Source of the DNA: Deltaproteobacteria bacterium RIFCSPHIGHO2_02_FULL_40_28
GTDB taxonomy: Bacteria > UBA10199 > 2-12-FULL-40-28
DNA length: 64,000 nt
Assembly: GCA_001798135.1 (NCBI GenBank)
Contig: MGRJ01000023.1
Span: forward strand, 62,001 to 126,000
Reading direction: 5' to 3'
The position numbers and the translations under genes are program-made. Shown piece by piece: positions 1 through 8,882 of the stretch. Position 1 is the stretch's first letter; each line of letters begins with the position of its first letter. The notes beneath the pieces are model-generated. The model searched no databases and was not told where the DNA came from. It was given only the letters and a program-made list of their open reading frames with translations.

Positions 1-105
1 CCCATTTTTGCAGTCTTTGATAAAATGATTAAGGGACTCATGGTGGCCGATGCCATTGCCATTTTAGGGGGATTAAATGTGGTAGTAGGGGAGTTGGATC
101 GATAA
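1..105 (+). CDS. nuoD: NADH-quinone oxidoreductase subunit D, C-terminal end only
   Basis: The open frame from base 1 to the TAA at 103-105 encodes the last 34 residues of a protein ending ADAIAILGGLNVVVGELDR. NuoD/NuoCD proteins characteristically end in an Asp/Glu-x-Asp-Arg of this kind after a similar helix. NuoD is the 49-kDa-type subunit that helps form the quinone site in the peripheral arm of complex I. Its stop overlaps the nuoE start by one base (TAATG), so the two are probably translationally coupled. The call rests on this short tail and on position immediately before nuoE; a fused nuoCD cannot be excluded because the rest lies outside the window. Confidence 0.85.
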   Translation, partial: PIFAVFDKMIKGLMVADAIAILGGLNVVVGELDR

Positions 106-578
106 TGTTGTTTCAATTTAATGCACAAAATCAAAAAAAGTTTGAGGAACTTCTCTCACACTATCCTACTAAGGTTGCAGCGCTTTTACCAACGCTTTGG
201 TTGGTGCAAGAACAAGAAGGAAATATTTCTTTTGAAGCGATGGAAGTTGTGGCCAATCTTTTAGATGTTTCTCCTGCTCATGTTTATAGTGTGGCTACTT
301 TTTACACCATGTATCATTTAAAACCTGTTGGGAAACATCATCTTCAGGTATGTCGTACTTTGTCTTGTGCTTTGATGGGTTCAGAAAATCTACTTGAGCA
401 TTTCAAAAACAAGTTAAAAATTAATGAAGGAGAAGTAACTCCTGATGGACGTTTTTCACTGTGTGCAGTGGAATGTTTGGCCAGTTGTGGCACTGCGCCT
501 GCCATGATGGTGAATGAAACATACCATGAGAATTTAAATGTACAAAAAGTGGATCAGATTTTGAAAGAGTTAAAGTAG
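105..578 (+). CDS. nuoE: NADH-quinone oxidoreductase subunit E (24 kDa, [2Fe-2S])
   Basis: This 157-residue thioredoxin-fold subunit carries the N1a [2Fe-2S] cluster in the NADH-oxidising module of complex I. The four ligand cysteines are visible as C83-x4-C88 (VCRTLSC) and C120-x3-C124 (CAVEC), the family pattern. Length is normal for NuoE. The start ATG overlaps the nuoD stop by one base. The TAG stop codon is contributed by the first bases of a perfect 28-bp palindrome at 575-602, so the natural C-terminus may have been changed by insertion of that element; the extra residues, if any, are few. It sits in the nuo operon directly before nuoF. Confidence 0.97.
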   Translation: MLFQFNAQNQKKFEELLSHYPTKVAALLPTLWLVQEQEGNISFEAMEVVANLLDVSPAHVYSVATFYTMYHLKPVGKHHLQVCRTLSCALMGSENLLEHFKNKLKINEGEVTPDGRFSLCAVECLASCGTAPAMMVNETYHENLNVQKVDQILKELK

Positions 579-602
579 GGGCACGGCGCGCCGTGCCCCT
601 AC
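575..602. repeat. REP-like palindromic element at the nuoE 3' end
   Basis: A perfect 28-bp palindrome has arms GTAGGGGCACGGCG and CGCCGTGCCCCTAC with no loop. The bases TAG at 576-578 are the nuoE stop codon. The outer ten bases of each arm (GTAGGGGCAC / GTGCCCCTAC) recur exactly at 11969-11996, so this is a dispersed family and not just a terminator. There is no following T-run, and nuoF begins only 20 bp later, so it more likely acts as an RNA hairpin within the operon transcript or is a passive mobile remnant. Confidence 0.85.
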
Positions 603-621
603 GGGAAACTAAAATTTAAAA

Positions 622-1914
622 ATGAATGCTCCTAAGAAACAATTAGTTCTTACCAACCGCGTGGGTATCCCCGATTCTCACACCCTGGCTGTTTATCAAA
701 AAACGGGGGGCTATTCAAAAGCCCTATCAAAAACTTTTTCACAAACTCCAGATGGGGTTATTGAAGAAGTAAAAAATTCAGGGCTGAGAGGGCGTGGAGG
801 AGCTGGATTTGCCTGTGGCATGAAATGGAGTTTTGTTCCTAAAAATACAGGAAAACCCACCTATCTTTGTGTAAATGCCGATGAATCCGAGCCCGGAACT
901 TTTAAAGATCGCCTTCTTTTAGAAAAAGATCCTCATCAACTCATCGAAGGAATTATTATCGCCTGCTATGCCATTAACTGTCATACGGCCTACATTTATA
1001 TTCGTGGTGAATTCGATTTATCTTACAAACGCATCCACAAAGCCATTGAAGAAGCCTATGCCCAAGGCATTTTAGGAAAAAATGTTCTGGGGAAAAATTA
1101 TGCCTTGAATGTTTATATTCATCGTGGAGCTGGCGCTTATATTTGTGGTGAAGAAACAGCTCTTTTAGAATCCATTGAAGAAGGAAAAGGGCAACCCCGC
1201 ATTAAACCTCCTTTCCCTGCTGTGGTTGGTTTATTTGGGTGCCCCACCATTATCAACAATGTTGAAACTCTTTCGGCGCTTCCCTTTATTTTATCAGAAG
1301 GGGCCACTGCTTATAAAAAGTGGGGAACAGAAAAATCACCAGGTACCAAACTTTTTTCTGTTTCAGGCCATATTCAAAAGCCAGGCGTTTACGAATTGCC
1401 TCTGGGATATTCTTTGAAAAAATTAATTGAAGAAAATTGTGGAGGAATGACTGCTGGAAAAAAACTGAAGGCCGTTATTCCTGGGGGATCATCGGTTCCT
1501 ATTTTAACAGCCAAGGATGTAGAAACCATGATGTTAGATTACGAATCTGCCATTGCTCATGGATCTATGCTTGGTTCTGGCGGAGTGATTGTCATGAACG
1601 AAGATGTGGATATGGTTTGGGCTTTAAAAAATCTAACACGCTTTTATGCTCACGAGTCTTGTGGACAATGCACGCCTTGTCGTGAGGGAACAGGTTGGGT
1701 GGATAAAATTCTTTATCGTATGTTGCATGAAGGTGGCACCAATGAAGATTTAAATCTTTTAACTGACATAAGTCATAACATGATGGGAAAAACCATTTGT
1801 GTTTTAGCTGATGCAATGGCAATGCCCGTTTTAAGTTATATTAAAAAATTTCCTGATGATTTTAGAAATCACTTCAGGAGAACAGGAAGTTCTCCCAGGG
1901 CCAAGGTTATTTAA
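622..1914 (+). CDS. nuoF: NADH-quinone oxidoreductase subunit F (51 kDa, NADH/FMN)
   Basis: This 430-residue subunit binds NADH and FMN and carries the N3 [4Fe-4S] cluster, the electron entry point of complex I. Visible signatures are the glycine-rich LRGRGGAGFACGMKW near residue 55, the NADH/FMN segment NADESEPGTFKDR near 94, GAGAYICGEETALLESIE near 175, and ESCGQCTPCREG near 346 with three of the cluster cysteines; the fourth lies near residue 393 (KTICVLAD). Length is typical. It follows nuoE after the 575-602 palindrome and is separated from the nuoG start by one base. Nothing looks damaged. Confidence 0.98.
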   Translation: MNAPKKQLVLTNRVGIPDSHTLAVYQKTGGYSKALSKTFSQTPDGVIEEVKNSGLRGRGGAGFACGMKWSFVPKNTGKPTYLCVNADESEPGTFKDRLLLEKDPHQLIEGIIIACYAINCHTAYIYIRGEFDLSYKRIHKAIEEAYAQGILGKNVLGKNYALNVYIHRGAGAYICGEETALLESIEEGKGQPRIKPPFPAVVGLFGCPTIINNVETLSALPFILSEGATAYKKWGTEKSPGTKLFSVSGHIQKPGVYELPLGYSLKKLIEENCGGMTAGKKLKAVIPGGSSVPILTAKDVETMMLDYESAIAHGSMLGSGGVIVMNEDVDMVWALKNLTRFYAHESCGQCTPCREGTGWVDKILYRMLHEGGTNEDLNLLTDISHNMMGKTICVLADAMAMPVLSYIKKFPDDFRNHFRRTGSSPRAKVI

Positions 1915-1915
1915 T

Positions 1916-3343
1916 ATGGCAAAGATTAAGTTAAAAATTGATGATCGTGAAATAGAAGCCGAAGCAGGAACAACGGTTTTAGAGGCTGCAAAAGCTGTTG
2001 GTATTGAAATTCCCCATTATTGTTATCATCCTGGTCTTTCTATCGATGGTAATTGCCGTATGTGTTTGGTGGAGATAGAAAAAATCCCAAAGCCTGTTAT
2101 TAGTTGTCATACCCGTGTAGCGGAAGGCATGGTCGTTAAAACCCAAACAGAAAATGTTAAAAAAATGCGCAACTCTGTGATGGAGTTTTTACTTATTAAT
2201 CATCCACTTGATTGCCCTACTTGTGATCAGGCAGGTGAATGTCGTTTGCAAGATTACTACATGCAATACGATCGCATTGCTTCTCGTTTTGCCGAAGAAA
2301 AAGTTCATAAAAATAAAATGGTCGATTTAGGTGCTGGTGTTATGTTGGATCAAGAACGTTGTATTGCTTGCAGCAGATGTGTGCGTTTTTGTAACGAAGT
2401 TTCAAAAACGGGCGAACTTGTTTTAGCCAATCGGGGAGATCATGTTACCATTACAACTTTTCCAGGCAAAAAACTTTCAAATCCCTATGCAGGAAATGTG
2501 GTTGATATTTGTCCCGTAGGAGCTTTAACGAGCAATGAGTTTCGGTTTAAAAAACGGGTTTGGTTTTTATCTAAAACTGAATCTGTTTGTACTGGTTGCT
2601 CACGTGGTTGCGCTATTGAAATTCATTTTGAGGCTTCCAAGGTTTATCGTTTGATTCCACGGTTTAATCCTCAAGTAAATAGCTATTGGATGTGTGATGA
2701 AGGTCGTCATGGATTTCATTTTGTTAATGAAAATCGTATTTTAAAACCCACAAAAAATGGAGTTGAAATTTCAGCGAGTATGGCTATTTCCTATTTAGCA
2801 GGAGAAATTAAGAATCTTTCGCCTGCCTCTCTAGGCATTGTGGCTCATGCTACTTTGAGCAATGAAGTTTTAAGTATACTCAAAGAATTGGGAACAAGCT
2901 TAGGAACTCAAGTATTTTTTAGTCGAAATGAACCTCACAATCCATTGAGCGATCATTTTTTGATGACTAAAGATAAAAATCCTAATCAAATGGGTATTAA
3001 TCATATGGGTTTTAAACCCTTGTCTGAGTTAACCCAAGGTCAAAGCCTGATTGTCATCAATGGGCTATCAAAAAAAGATGGAGAGCTTGTCACTCAAAAG
3101 AAAGCCAAGGTGATAGCTCTTTTTTCTGCCAATGAATCAGAGCTTTCTAAAAATTGTTCTCTGGTTTTCCCCATTCCTACTTTTGCTGAACAAAATGGAC
3201 ATTTTACAAATGGAGATGGTTTAGTCCAAGCTTTCAAGGCAGCCTTTAAACCAAGAGGAGAATCCAAAGAGATTGGAGTTTATTTACATATGTTACTTGC
3301 GCAATTGGAGGACAAAAAACCTAGGGTTGCTTTTGGAATTTAA
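1916..3343 (+). CDS. nuoG: NADH-quinone oxidoreductase subunit G, short form
   Basis: This iron-sulfur subunit passes electrons from NuoF towards the quinone site. I start it at ATG 1916 (MAKIKLKIDD), one base after the nuoF stop; the frame stays open 60 bases further up but those codons overlap nuoF. It has the N-terminal ferredoxin-like [2Fe-2S] motif (CYHPGLSIDGNCRMC), the H-x3-C-x2-C type cluster region (HPLDCPTCDQAGEC), a ferredoxin-like segment (CIACSRCVRFC ... CPVGA) and CTGCSRGC, the N7-type cluster motif. At about 475 residues it is much shorter than usual NuoG (roughly 690-900): only part of the degenerate molybdopterin-oxidoreductase domain remains. The stop overlaps the nuoH start. 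Confidence 0.95.
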   Translation: MAKIKLKIDDREIEAEAGTTVLEAAKAVGIEIPHYCYHPGLSIDGNCRMCLVEIEKIPKPVISCHTRVAEGMVVKTQTENVKKMRNSVMEFLLINHPLDCPTCDQAGECRLQDYYMQYDRIASRFAEEKVHKNKMVDLGAGVMLDQERCIACSRCVRFCNEVSKTGELVLANRGDHVTITTFPGKKLSNPYAGNVVDICPVGALTSNEFRFKKRVWFLSKTESVCTGCSRGCAIEIHFEASKVYRLIPRFNPQVNSYWMCDEGRHGFHFVNENRILKPTKNGVEISASMAISYLAGEIKNLSPASLGIVAHATLSNEVLSILKELGTSLGTQVFFSRNEPHNPLSDHFLMTKDKNPNQMGINHMGFKPLSELTQGQSLIVINGLSKKDGELVTQKKAKVIALFSANESELSKNCSLVFPIPTFAEQNGHFTNGDGLVQAFKAAFKPRGESKEIGVYLHMLLAQLEDKKPRVAFGI

Positions 3344-4590
3344 TGGGTATTATTATTGCAAAAATTTTAATTCCTTTTCTCATCATTGTTAATTTAATTC
3401 CGCTTTTGATTTGGGTAGAAAGAAAAGGTTCGGCCTATATTCAAGATAGACGAGGGCCTAATCGTGCAAGTTTTTTTGGAATTCGGTTGGGTGGGCTTTT
3501 GCATGCATTAGCAGATGTTATTAAACTCATAACCAAAGAAGATATTATTCCCTCTCAGGTGAATAAACCTTTTTTTATTTTAGCACCTTTTATCACTCTT
3601 ACCATTGCATGTGTTACCTATGCGGTTATTCCATTTGCCGATCCCTTAATCATTGATGGTAAACTTTTTCCATTACAGGCCGCTAATTTGAACGTGGGAA
3701 TTTTGTATATTCTTTCTATGTCATCGCTGGGTGTGTTTGGTGTGATGCTAGCGGGATGGTCGTCCAACAATAAATATGCTCTTTTAGGTGGTTTGCGTTC
3801 TTCGGCCCAGATGTTTAGCTACGAAATTTCCATGGGGCTTTCCCTCATGAGTGTAGTGATGATTGGGGGTTCACTAGAACTCACAACAATTATTAATCAA
3901 CAAAGCCATTTTCCTTGGCAATGGAATTTTTTGAAGCAGCCTTTGGCTTGTCTTTTATTTATTGTTGCTACCTTTGCTGAAACTAATCGCAATCCATTTG
4001 ATCTTCCCGAAGGTGAATCTGAAATTGTAGCCGGGTATCATACAGAATACAGCTCCATGAAGTTTGCCATGTTTTTTATGGCCGAATATGCTCATATCAT
4101 CATTGCTTCGGCTCTTATTTCTTGTCTTTTTTTTGGAGGATGGCAATTTCCTTTTTTAAGCACTCATTTTTTGCGAGAACAAGCAGGAGAAGGAATTTTT
4201 ATTTTACTTTTGGCTCATGCTTTTCTTTTTGTACTGATTGGGATTTTTCTTTTATCAAAATTTAGCAAAGGCAAGTACGGGGATAAAAGAGATTATGAGG
4301 TTCTTGTTATTGGAGTTCCTTTTACTCTGTTAGGTTTGGGTCTTGGCTTCACAGCTCTTTTTATTGGGACAGGGGATTATGGTGTGATGGGGAGACAAAT
4401 TTTTGCGGCTTTGATGCAATTTGGAGCTCTCATGACTAAAATCTTATTTTTCTGTTGGCTCTTTATTTGGGTACGTTGGACTCTTCCTCGTTTTCGCTAT
4501 GATCAATTGATGCATTTGGGTTGGAAGGTCATGATTCCCTTATCGCTCGCTAATATTTTTATAACAGGTGTTGTTTTATTGTTTTTATAA
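3343..4590 (+). CDS. nuoH: NADH-quinone oxidoreductase subunit H
   Basis: This polytopic inner-membrane subunit links the peripheral and membrane arms of complex I and contributes to the quinone chamber. The diagnostic loop NRNPFDLPEGESEIVAGYHT near residue 214 is intact, as are WVERKGSAYIQDRRGPNR near residue 25 and SAQMFSYEISMGLSL near residue 156. At 415 residues it is longer than the usual 320-350, with extra hydrophobic segments in the C-terminal part. The start overlaps the nuoG stop by one base. The next gene is nuoJ after only three bases, so nuoI is absent from its usual place. Confidence 0.97.
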   Translation: MGIIIAKILIPFLIIVNLIPLLIWVERKGSAYIQDRRGPNRASFFGIRLGGLLHALADVIKLITKEDIIPSQVNKPFFILAPFITLTIACVTYAVIPFADPLIIDGKLFPLQAANLNVGILYILSMSSLGVFGVMLAGWSSNNKYALLGGLRSSAQMFSYEISMGLSLMSVVMIGGSLELTTIINQQSHFPWQWNFLKQPLACLLFIVATFAETNRNPFDLPEGESEIVAGYHTEYSSMKFAMFFMAEYAHIIIASALISCLFFGGWQFPFLSTHFLREQAGEGIFILLLAHAFLFVLIGIFLLSKFSKGKYGDKRDYEVLVIGVPFTLLGLGLGFTALFIGTGDYGVMGRQIFAALMQFGALMTKILFFCWLFIWVRWTLPRFRYDQLMHLGWKVMIPLSLANIFITGVVLLFL

Positions 4591-4593
4591 AAT

Positions 4594-5094
4594 ATGACTG
4601 AACTTCATTTTTTTTCTATTTTTGCATTGATTACGGTGGTGATGGCTCTTTTGATGATTTTGCAAAGAAATCCCGTTTCATCGGCGCTTTGTCTTGTGTT
4701 TTCTTTTTTTGGCTTAGCAGCTCTTTATGTGTTGGCAGATGCTGCTTTTGTTGGGACCTTGCAGATTTTAGTATATGCAGGGGCTATTATGGTTTTGTTT
4801 GTTTTTATCATTATGCTGCTTAATTTAAATCCAAAAGATTTGGAAGATGATCATATCACTCCCTTCAAAGTTTCTTTTTTAAGTGTAGGTTTGGTTGTTT
4901 TATTTTATCTGGCTTATCTTGTTTTAAAGCTGCCCTTAGAATCAAGTGCTGGAATAATGCCAGAAAATTTTGGTCAAGTAGAACCAGTAGCGCGCCTGAT
5001 GTTTCAAACTTATTTAATTCCCTTTGAGATCGCCTCAATTTTAATTTTGATTGCTATTGTTGGGGTGGTACTTTTAGCAAAGAGGAAATTTTAA
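4594..5094 (+). CDS. nuoJ: NADH-quinone oxidoreductase subunit J
   Basis: This 166-residue membrane subunit has about five hydrophobic helices. The segment AFVGTLQILVYAGAIMVLF near residue 50 matches the conserved third helix of NuoJ/ND6, which contains the pi-bulge implicated in coupling. Length is normal. It begins three bases after nuoH and ends immediately before the nuoK start, in standard J-K-L-M-N order. Confidence 0.95.
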   Translation: MTELHFFSIFALITVVMALLMILQRNPVSSALCLVFSFFGLAALYVLADAAFVGTLQILVYAGAIMVLFVFIIMLLNLNPKDLEDDHITPFKVSFLSVGLVVLFYLAYLVLKLPLESSAGIMPENFGQVEPVARLMFQTYLIPFEIASILILIAIVGVVLLAKRKF

Positions 5095-5397
5095 ATGATA
5101 ACAGTTCAACATTTTTTGGCTTTATCCGTTATTCTTTTTGGCTTGGGAGTTTTAGGGCTTGTTATTCGCAAGAACTTATTGATCATTTTTATGTGTATTG
5201 AACTCATGCTCAATGCCTCTAACTTGGCTCTTGTTGCCATGGCTCGCCATTTTGGAAAAATGGATGGGCATGTAATTGCATTTTTTGTGATGGCCATTGC
5301 AGCCAGTGAAGCAGCTCTTGGTTTAGCCATTGTTGTTACTTTGTTTCGCTCTCGTAAAACGATTCGTACGAGCGATTGGAGAATTTTAAGGGGTTAA
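5095..5397 (+). CDS. nuoK: NADH-quinone oxidoreductase subunit K
   Basis: This 100-residue subunit has three transmembrane helices. The helix FMCIELMLNASNLALV near residue 32 carries the conserved membrane glutamate needed for proton pumping in NuoK/ND4L; a second glutamate is in ASEAALGLAIV near residue 66. Length matches the family. It abuts nuoJ directly, and its TAA stop overlaps a possible nuoL start (TAATG). Confidence 0.96.
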   Translation: MITVQHFLALSVILFGLGVLGLVIRKNLLIIFMCIELMLNASNLALVAMARHFGKMDGHVIAFFVMAIAASEAALGLAIVVTLFRSRKTIRTSDWRILRG

Positions 5398-5399
5398 TG

Positions 5400-7352
5400 A
5401 TGGAATCCACATTTTTATCTTATCTTCCCTATTGTGTTGCAGGTTTCCCTTTGCTTGGGTTTGTGATCAATACTCTCGTGGCTCTTTTGTGGGCTAAAAA
5501 CCAAAAGCCAGGAAGCGAAGCTTTAGTTAAGTTGGTGGGGTGTTTATTTCCTATTTTGGCTTTTATTCTTTCGCTCATTTGTTTTTCCATTTTACGCAAT
5601 TCACCTGAGGGCATGGTTATTTCACCTCCAGCTCTTTTCCGTTGGATTGATACGGCTCTTTTAACTGTGGATTTTCGTTTTATGATTGATCCCTTAACGG
5701 CCACCATGATGCTTGTGGTAACGGGAGTGGGATCTCTCATTCATATTTATGCTACGGGCTACATGCATGGAGATCAAGGCTTTGCCAGGTTTTATGCTTA
5801 CTTAAATCTTTTTTTATTTTTCATGTTGCTTCTCATTATGGGCAATAATCTTTTGGTTCTTTTTGTAGGATGGGAAGGAGTGGGCTTATGTTCTTACTTG
5901 CTCATTGGTTTTTGGTTTACAGATGAAGAGAAAGCCAAGTGTGGCAAAAAAGCTTTTATTGTTAACCGCATTGGAGATTTTGGTTTTTTGTTAGGAATTT
6001 TTTTGGTTATGCATACCTTTCTATCGCAGAGCCAATCTTCTGATCTTAATTTTTTGGATTATTCTTTTATCGCTCAGCACAAGGATCTTTTTCTTTCAGA
6101 GGCTACTCTGATTGCTTTATGTTTTTTTGCTGGAGCTGCGGGAAAATCAGCCCAAATTCCACTTTATGTTTGGCTTCCTGATGCTATGGCAGGTCCAACT
6201 CCTGTTTCGGCCTTAATTCATGCAGCTACCATGGTGACAGCAGGCATTTTTATGATAGCCAGGCTTTATTTCCTTTACGAATTGGCGCCAGTAGCTCTTC
6301 AGGTTGTAGCCATTATCGGGCTTCTCACAGCTTTAATGGCTGCCAGTATTGCTCTCACACAAACTGATATCAAAAAAGTTTTGGCTTATTCTACTGTTTC
6401 GCAATTGGGTTATATGTTTTTAGCTCTTGGAGTTGGAGCTCCACAAGCTGCTATTTTTCATGTGGTCACTCATGCTTTTTTTAAGGCCTGCCTTTTTCTT
6501 TGTGCTGGCAGTGTTATTTATGCCTTGCATCACCAGCAAGATATTCGACACATGGGAGGATTGTTTAAAAAAATACCAGTTACCTCTCTTGCTTTTCTTG
6601 TATCTACTATTGCCATAGCGGGTATTCCGCCCTTAGCTGGCTTTTTTAGCAAGGATGAAATTTTATTTCATACTTTTACTCATGCCCCGCGAATTTTTTA
6701 CATCGTTGGTTTTTTAGTTTCGGGCCTTACTTCTTTTTACATGTTCAGACTTTTCACGCTGGTATTTTTAGGAAAGTATCGAGGACACCTGGAGCCGCAT
6801 TATTTACCCCTAGCCATGGATGCCCCCATTGCTATTTTGGCAGTTTTAGCCCTTGTTGGAGGATTTATCGGAGTGCCAGAGGTTTTAGGTGGAACCAATC
6901 GGATAAGTCATTGGCTTGCATTTCTTTCCACAGAAATACACGGAGAAGAAGTAGCACATCATGGTACCGAACTTATTTTAATGGGCATTTCCTCCGCATG
7001 GGCTTTAATAACAGCTTTTATGGCTTTTTCTTTGTATCTCAAAAATCCAGAATGGACCAAAACTTTGAAAGAAAAATGTCAGCAACTCTATAACCTTGTT
7101 TCTAGAAAATATTATGTGGATGAAATTTATGATGGGATTTTTGTTCGGCCCCTCGTGTGGTTATCTCACAAGTTTTTTTGGAAGGGAATGGATGAGGCCA
7201 TTATAGATGGAGTGATGGTACATGGTTTTGCAGATATTTCGCTAGTGGCTTCGCGTATTATTTCTAGGTTTCAGTCTGGATTTTTAGGGCACTATGTTGT
7301 TTTCTTTGTTTTGGGACTTATTGGAATTATGTTTTACTTGGCGGTTGGATAA
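5400..7352 (+). CDS. nuoL: NADH-quinone oxidoreductase subunit L
   Basis: This antiporter-like proton-pumping subunit of about 650 residues lies at the distal end of complex I. The signatures WEGVGLCSYLLIGFW near residue 157, the lysine-bearing GKSAQIPLYVWLPDAMAGPT near residue 250, and HAATMVTAGIFMIARLY just after are those of NuoL/ND5. Two adjacent ATG codons, 5397 and 5400, are possible starts. The GGGG at 5390-5393 is better spaced for 5400, while 5397 would overlap the nuoK stop. The hydrophilic region after residue 520 corresponds to the amphipathic lateral helix and final transmembrane segment of NuoL. Confidence 0.96.
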   Translation: MESTFLSYLPYCVAGFPLLGFVINTLVALLWAKNQKPGSEALVKLVGCLFPILAFILSLICFSILRNSPEGMVISPPALFRWIDTALLTVDFRFMIDPLTATMMLVVTGVGSLIHIYATGYMHGDQGFARFYAYLNLFLFFMLLLIMGNNLLVLFVGWEGVGLCSYLLIGFWFTDEEKAKCGKKAFIVNRIGDFGFLLGIFLVMHTFLSQSQSSDLNFLDYSFIAQHKDLFLSEATLIALCFFAGAAGKSAQIPLYVWLPDAMAGPTPVSALIHAATMVTAGIFMIARLYFLYELAPVALQVVAIIGLLTALMAASIALTQTDIKKVLAYSTVSQLGYMFLALGVGAPQAAIFHVVTHAFFKACLFLCAGSVIYALHHQQDIRHMGGLFKKIPVTSLAFLVSTIAIAGIPPLAGFFSKDEILFHTFTHAPRIFYIVGFLVSGLTSFYMFRLFTLVFLGKYRGHLEPHYLPLAMDAPIAILAVLALVGGFIGVPEVLGGTNRISHWLAFLSTEIHGEEVAHHGTELILMGISSAWALITAFMAFSLYLKNPEWTKTLKEKCQQLYNLVSRKYYVDEIYDGIFVRPLVWLSHKFFWKGMDEAIIDGVMVHGFADISLVASRIISRFQSGFLGHYVVFFVLGLIGIMFYLAVG

Positions 7353-8876
7353 ATGGAGTTGATCAATAATCACATTTTAACCATTTTGATTGCATTTCCC
7401 GTAGTGGTTTCTTTTGTTTTTTTAATTATCCCGCGTGAAGAAAAAAAACTGCTGATGTACTTAGCAGGCTTGTCTGCTTTGGTTGAATTTATTTTTTCGC
7501 TTCATCTTTATTTTTATTTTAAAAATACAGGTTCTTTTGAATTTATCGAGATTAAACCCTGGATTCTAACCTGGAAAATTAATTATTTTGTGGGTGTTGA
7601 TGGGGTAAGCCTGTTTTTGGTTTTATTAATCACTTTTCTGATGCCTTTGGTTTTATGGTCGGCTTGTTCTTCAATTAAGGTGAGGGTGAAAGAATTTGTA
7701 GTGAGCATGCTTATTTTAGAATCAAGCATGATTGGTGTTTTTTGTGCTCTCGATTTATTTTTGTTTTATGTTTTTTGGGAAGTGATGTTGGTTCCGATGT
7801 ATCTTTTGATTGGAGTATGGGGTGGAAAAAATCGCATTTATGCTACTATCAAGTTTTTTCTTTATACCATGGCTGGTTCGGTCTTGATGTTGGTGGCTAT
7901 TCTTTTTCTTTATTATCAAGGAGGAAATACCTTCAACCTAGTAGAACTTTACGAACACACATTAGGTTTTACGGCTCAATTGTGGTTATTTTTGGCTTTT
8001 GCATTAGCCTTTGCTATTAAAGTTCCGCTTTTTCCTTTTCATACTTGGCTTCCCGATGCTCACGTTGAAGCACCTACTTCAGGCAGTGTTATTTTGGCAG
8101 GCGTTCTTCTTAAAATGGGTACCTATGGTTTTTTCCGTTTTGCAATGCCTCTTTTTCCTGAAGCTTTTGATCTTTTAAAGCCTTACTTGGTTATCTTAGC
8201 GGTGATTGGCATTGTTTATGGAGCATTGGTGGCCATGGTGCAAACAGATATGAAGAAGCTTATTGCTTATTCTTCAGTTTCACACTTGGGTTTGGTGATG
8301 TTGGGTTTATTTTCGTTAAATCCTACCGGGATGCAGGGGGCACTTTATCAAATGCTCAACCATGGTATTTCTACAGGAGTGCTTTTTTTACTGGTGGGTG
8401 TGCTTTATGATCGAACTCACTCTCGAGAAATTAGTCTTTATGGCGGCATTGCTAAAGCAATGCCAATCTATGCCACCTTTTTTTTGTTGGCCACCATGGC
8501 TTCTATCGGATTGCCTTTAACCAATGGTTTTGTAGGTGAGTTTCTAACGCTAGCTGGCAGTTTCCAAACAATTCAAATTCCAACCATCATTGGAGCTACA
8601 GGTATTGTGTTGTCTGCTGTGTACATGCTTTGGCTAGTTGAGCGTGTGTTTTTTGGAAAATTAAAAACTCCAGGTGGCCAAACACTATTGGATATCACAA
8701 GACAAGAATTTTTGATTCTTCTTCCCTTTATCATTTTGATTTTTTGGATGGGTATTTATCCAAAACCATTTTTAAGTAAAATGAATCGTCCTATCGAAAA
8801 TTTACTCATCCAGTTGGCACCAGAGCAAACGGAGGAAGGGCCCGTTCAGATACATGAAGAAATTCATATGAGGTAG
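7353..8876 (+). CDS. nuoM: NADH-quinone oxidoreductase subunit M
   Basis: This 507-residue antiporter-like proton-pumping subunit shows YVFWEVMLVPMYLLIGVWGG near residue 136 with the conserved helix-5 glutamate, KVPLFPFHTWLPDAHVEAPT near residue 222 with the pumping lysine and histidine, and MKKLIAYSSVSHLGLVMLG near residue 300, all typical of NuoM/ND4. It starts directly after the nuoL stop. Length and order are normal. Confidence 0.97.
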   Translation: MELINNHILTILIAFPVVVSFVFLIIPREEKKLLMYLAGLSALVEFIFSLHLYFYFKNTGSFEFIEIKPWILTWKINYFVGVDGVSLFLVLLITFLMPLVLWSACSSIKVRVKEFVVSMLILESSMIGVFCALDLFLFYVFWEVMLVPMYLLIGVWGGKNRIYATIKFFLYTMAGSVLMLVAILFLYYQGGNTFNLVELYEHTLGFTAQLWLFLAFALAFAIKVPLFPFHTWLPDAHVEAPTSGSVILAGVLLKMGTYGFFRFAMPLFPEAFDLLKPYLVILAVIGIVYGALVAMVQTDMKKLIAYSSVSHLGLVMLGLFSLNPTGMQGALYQMLNHGISTGVLFLLVGVLYDRTHSREISLYGGIAKAMPIYATFFLLATMASIGLPLTNGFVGEFLTLAGSFQTIQIPTIIGATGIVLSAVYMLWLVERVFFGKLKTPGGQTLLDITRQEFLILLPFIILIFWMGIYPKPFLSKMNRPIENLLIQLAPEQTEEGPVQIHEEIHMR

Positions 8877-8882
8877 TCATTC

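Noticed and set aside
1856-1915. Longer nuoG start upstream of 1916
   Set aside because: It would overlap the 3' end of nuoF and add residues not found at NuoG N-termini; ATG 1916 fits the family start.
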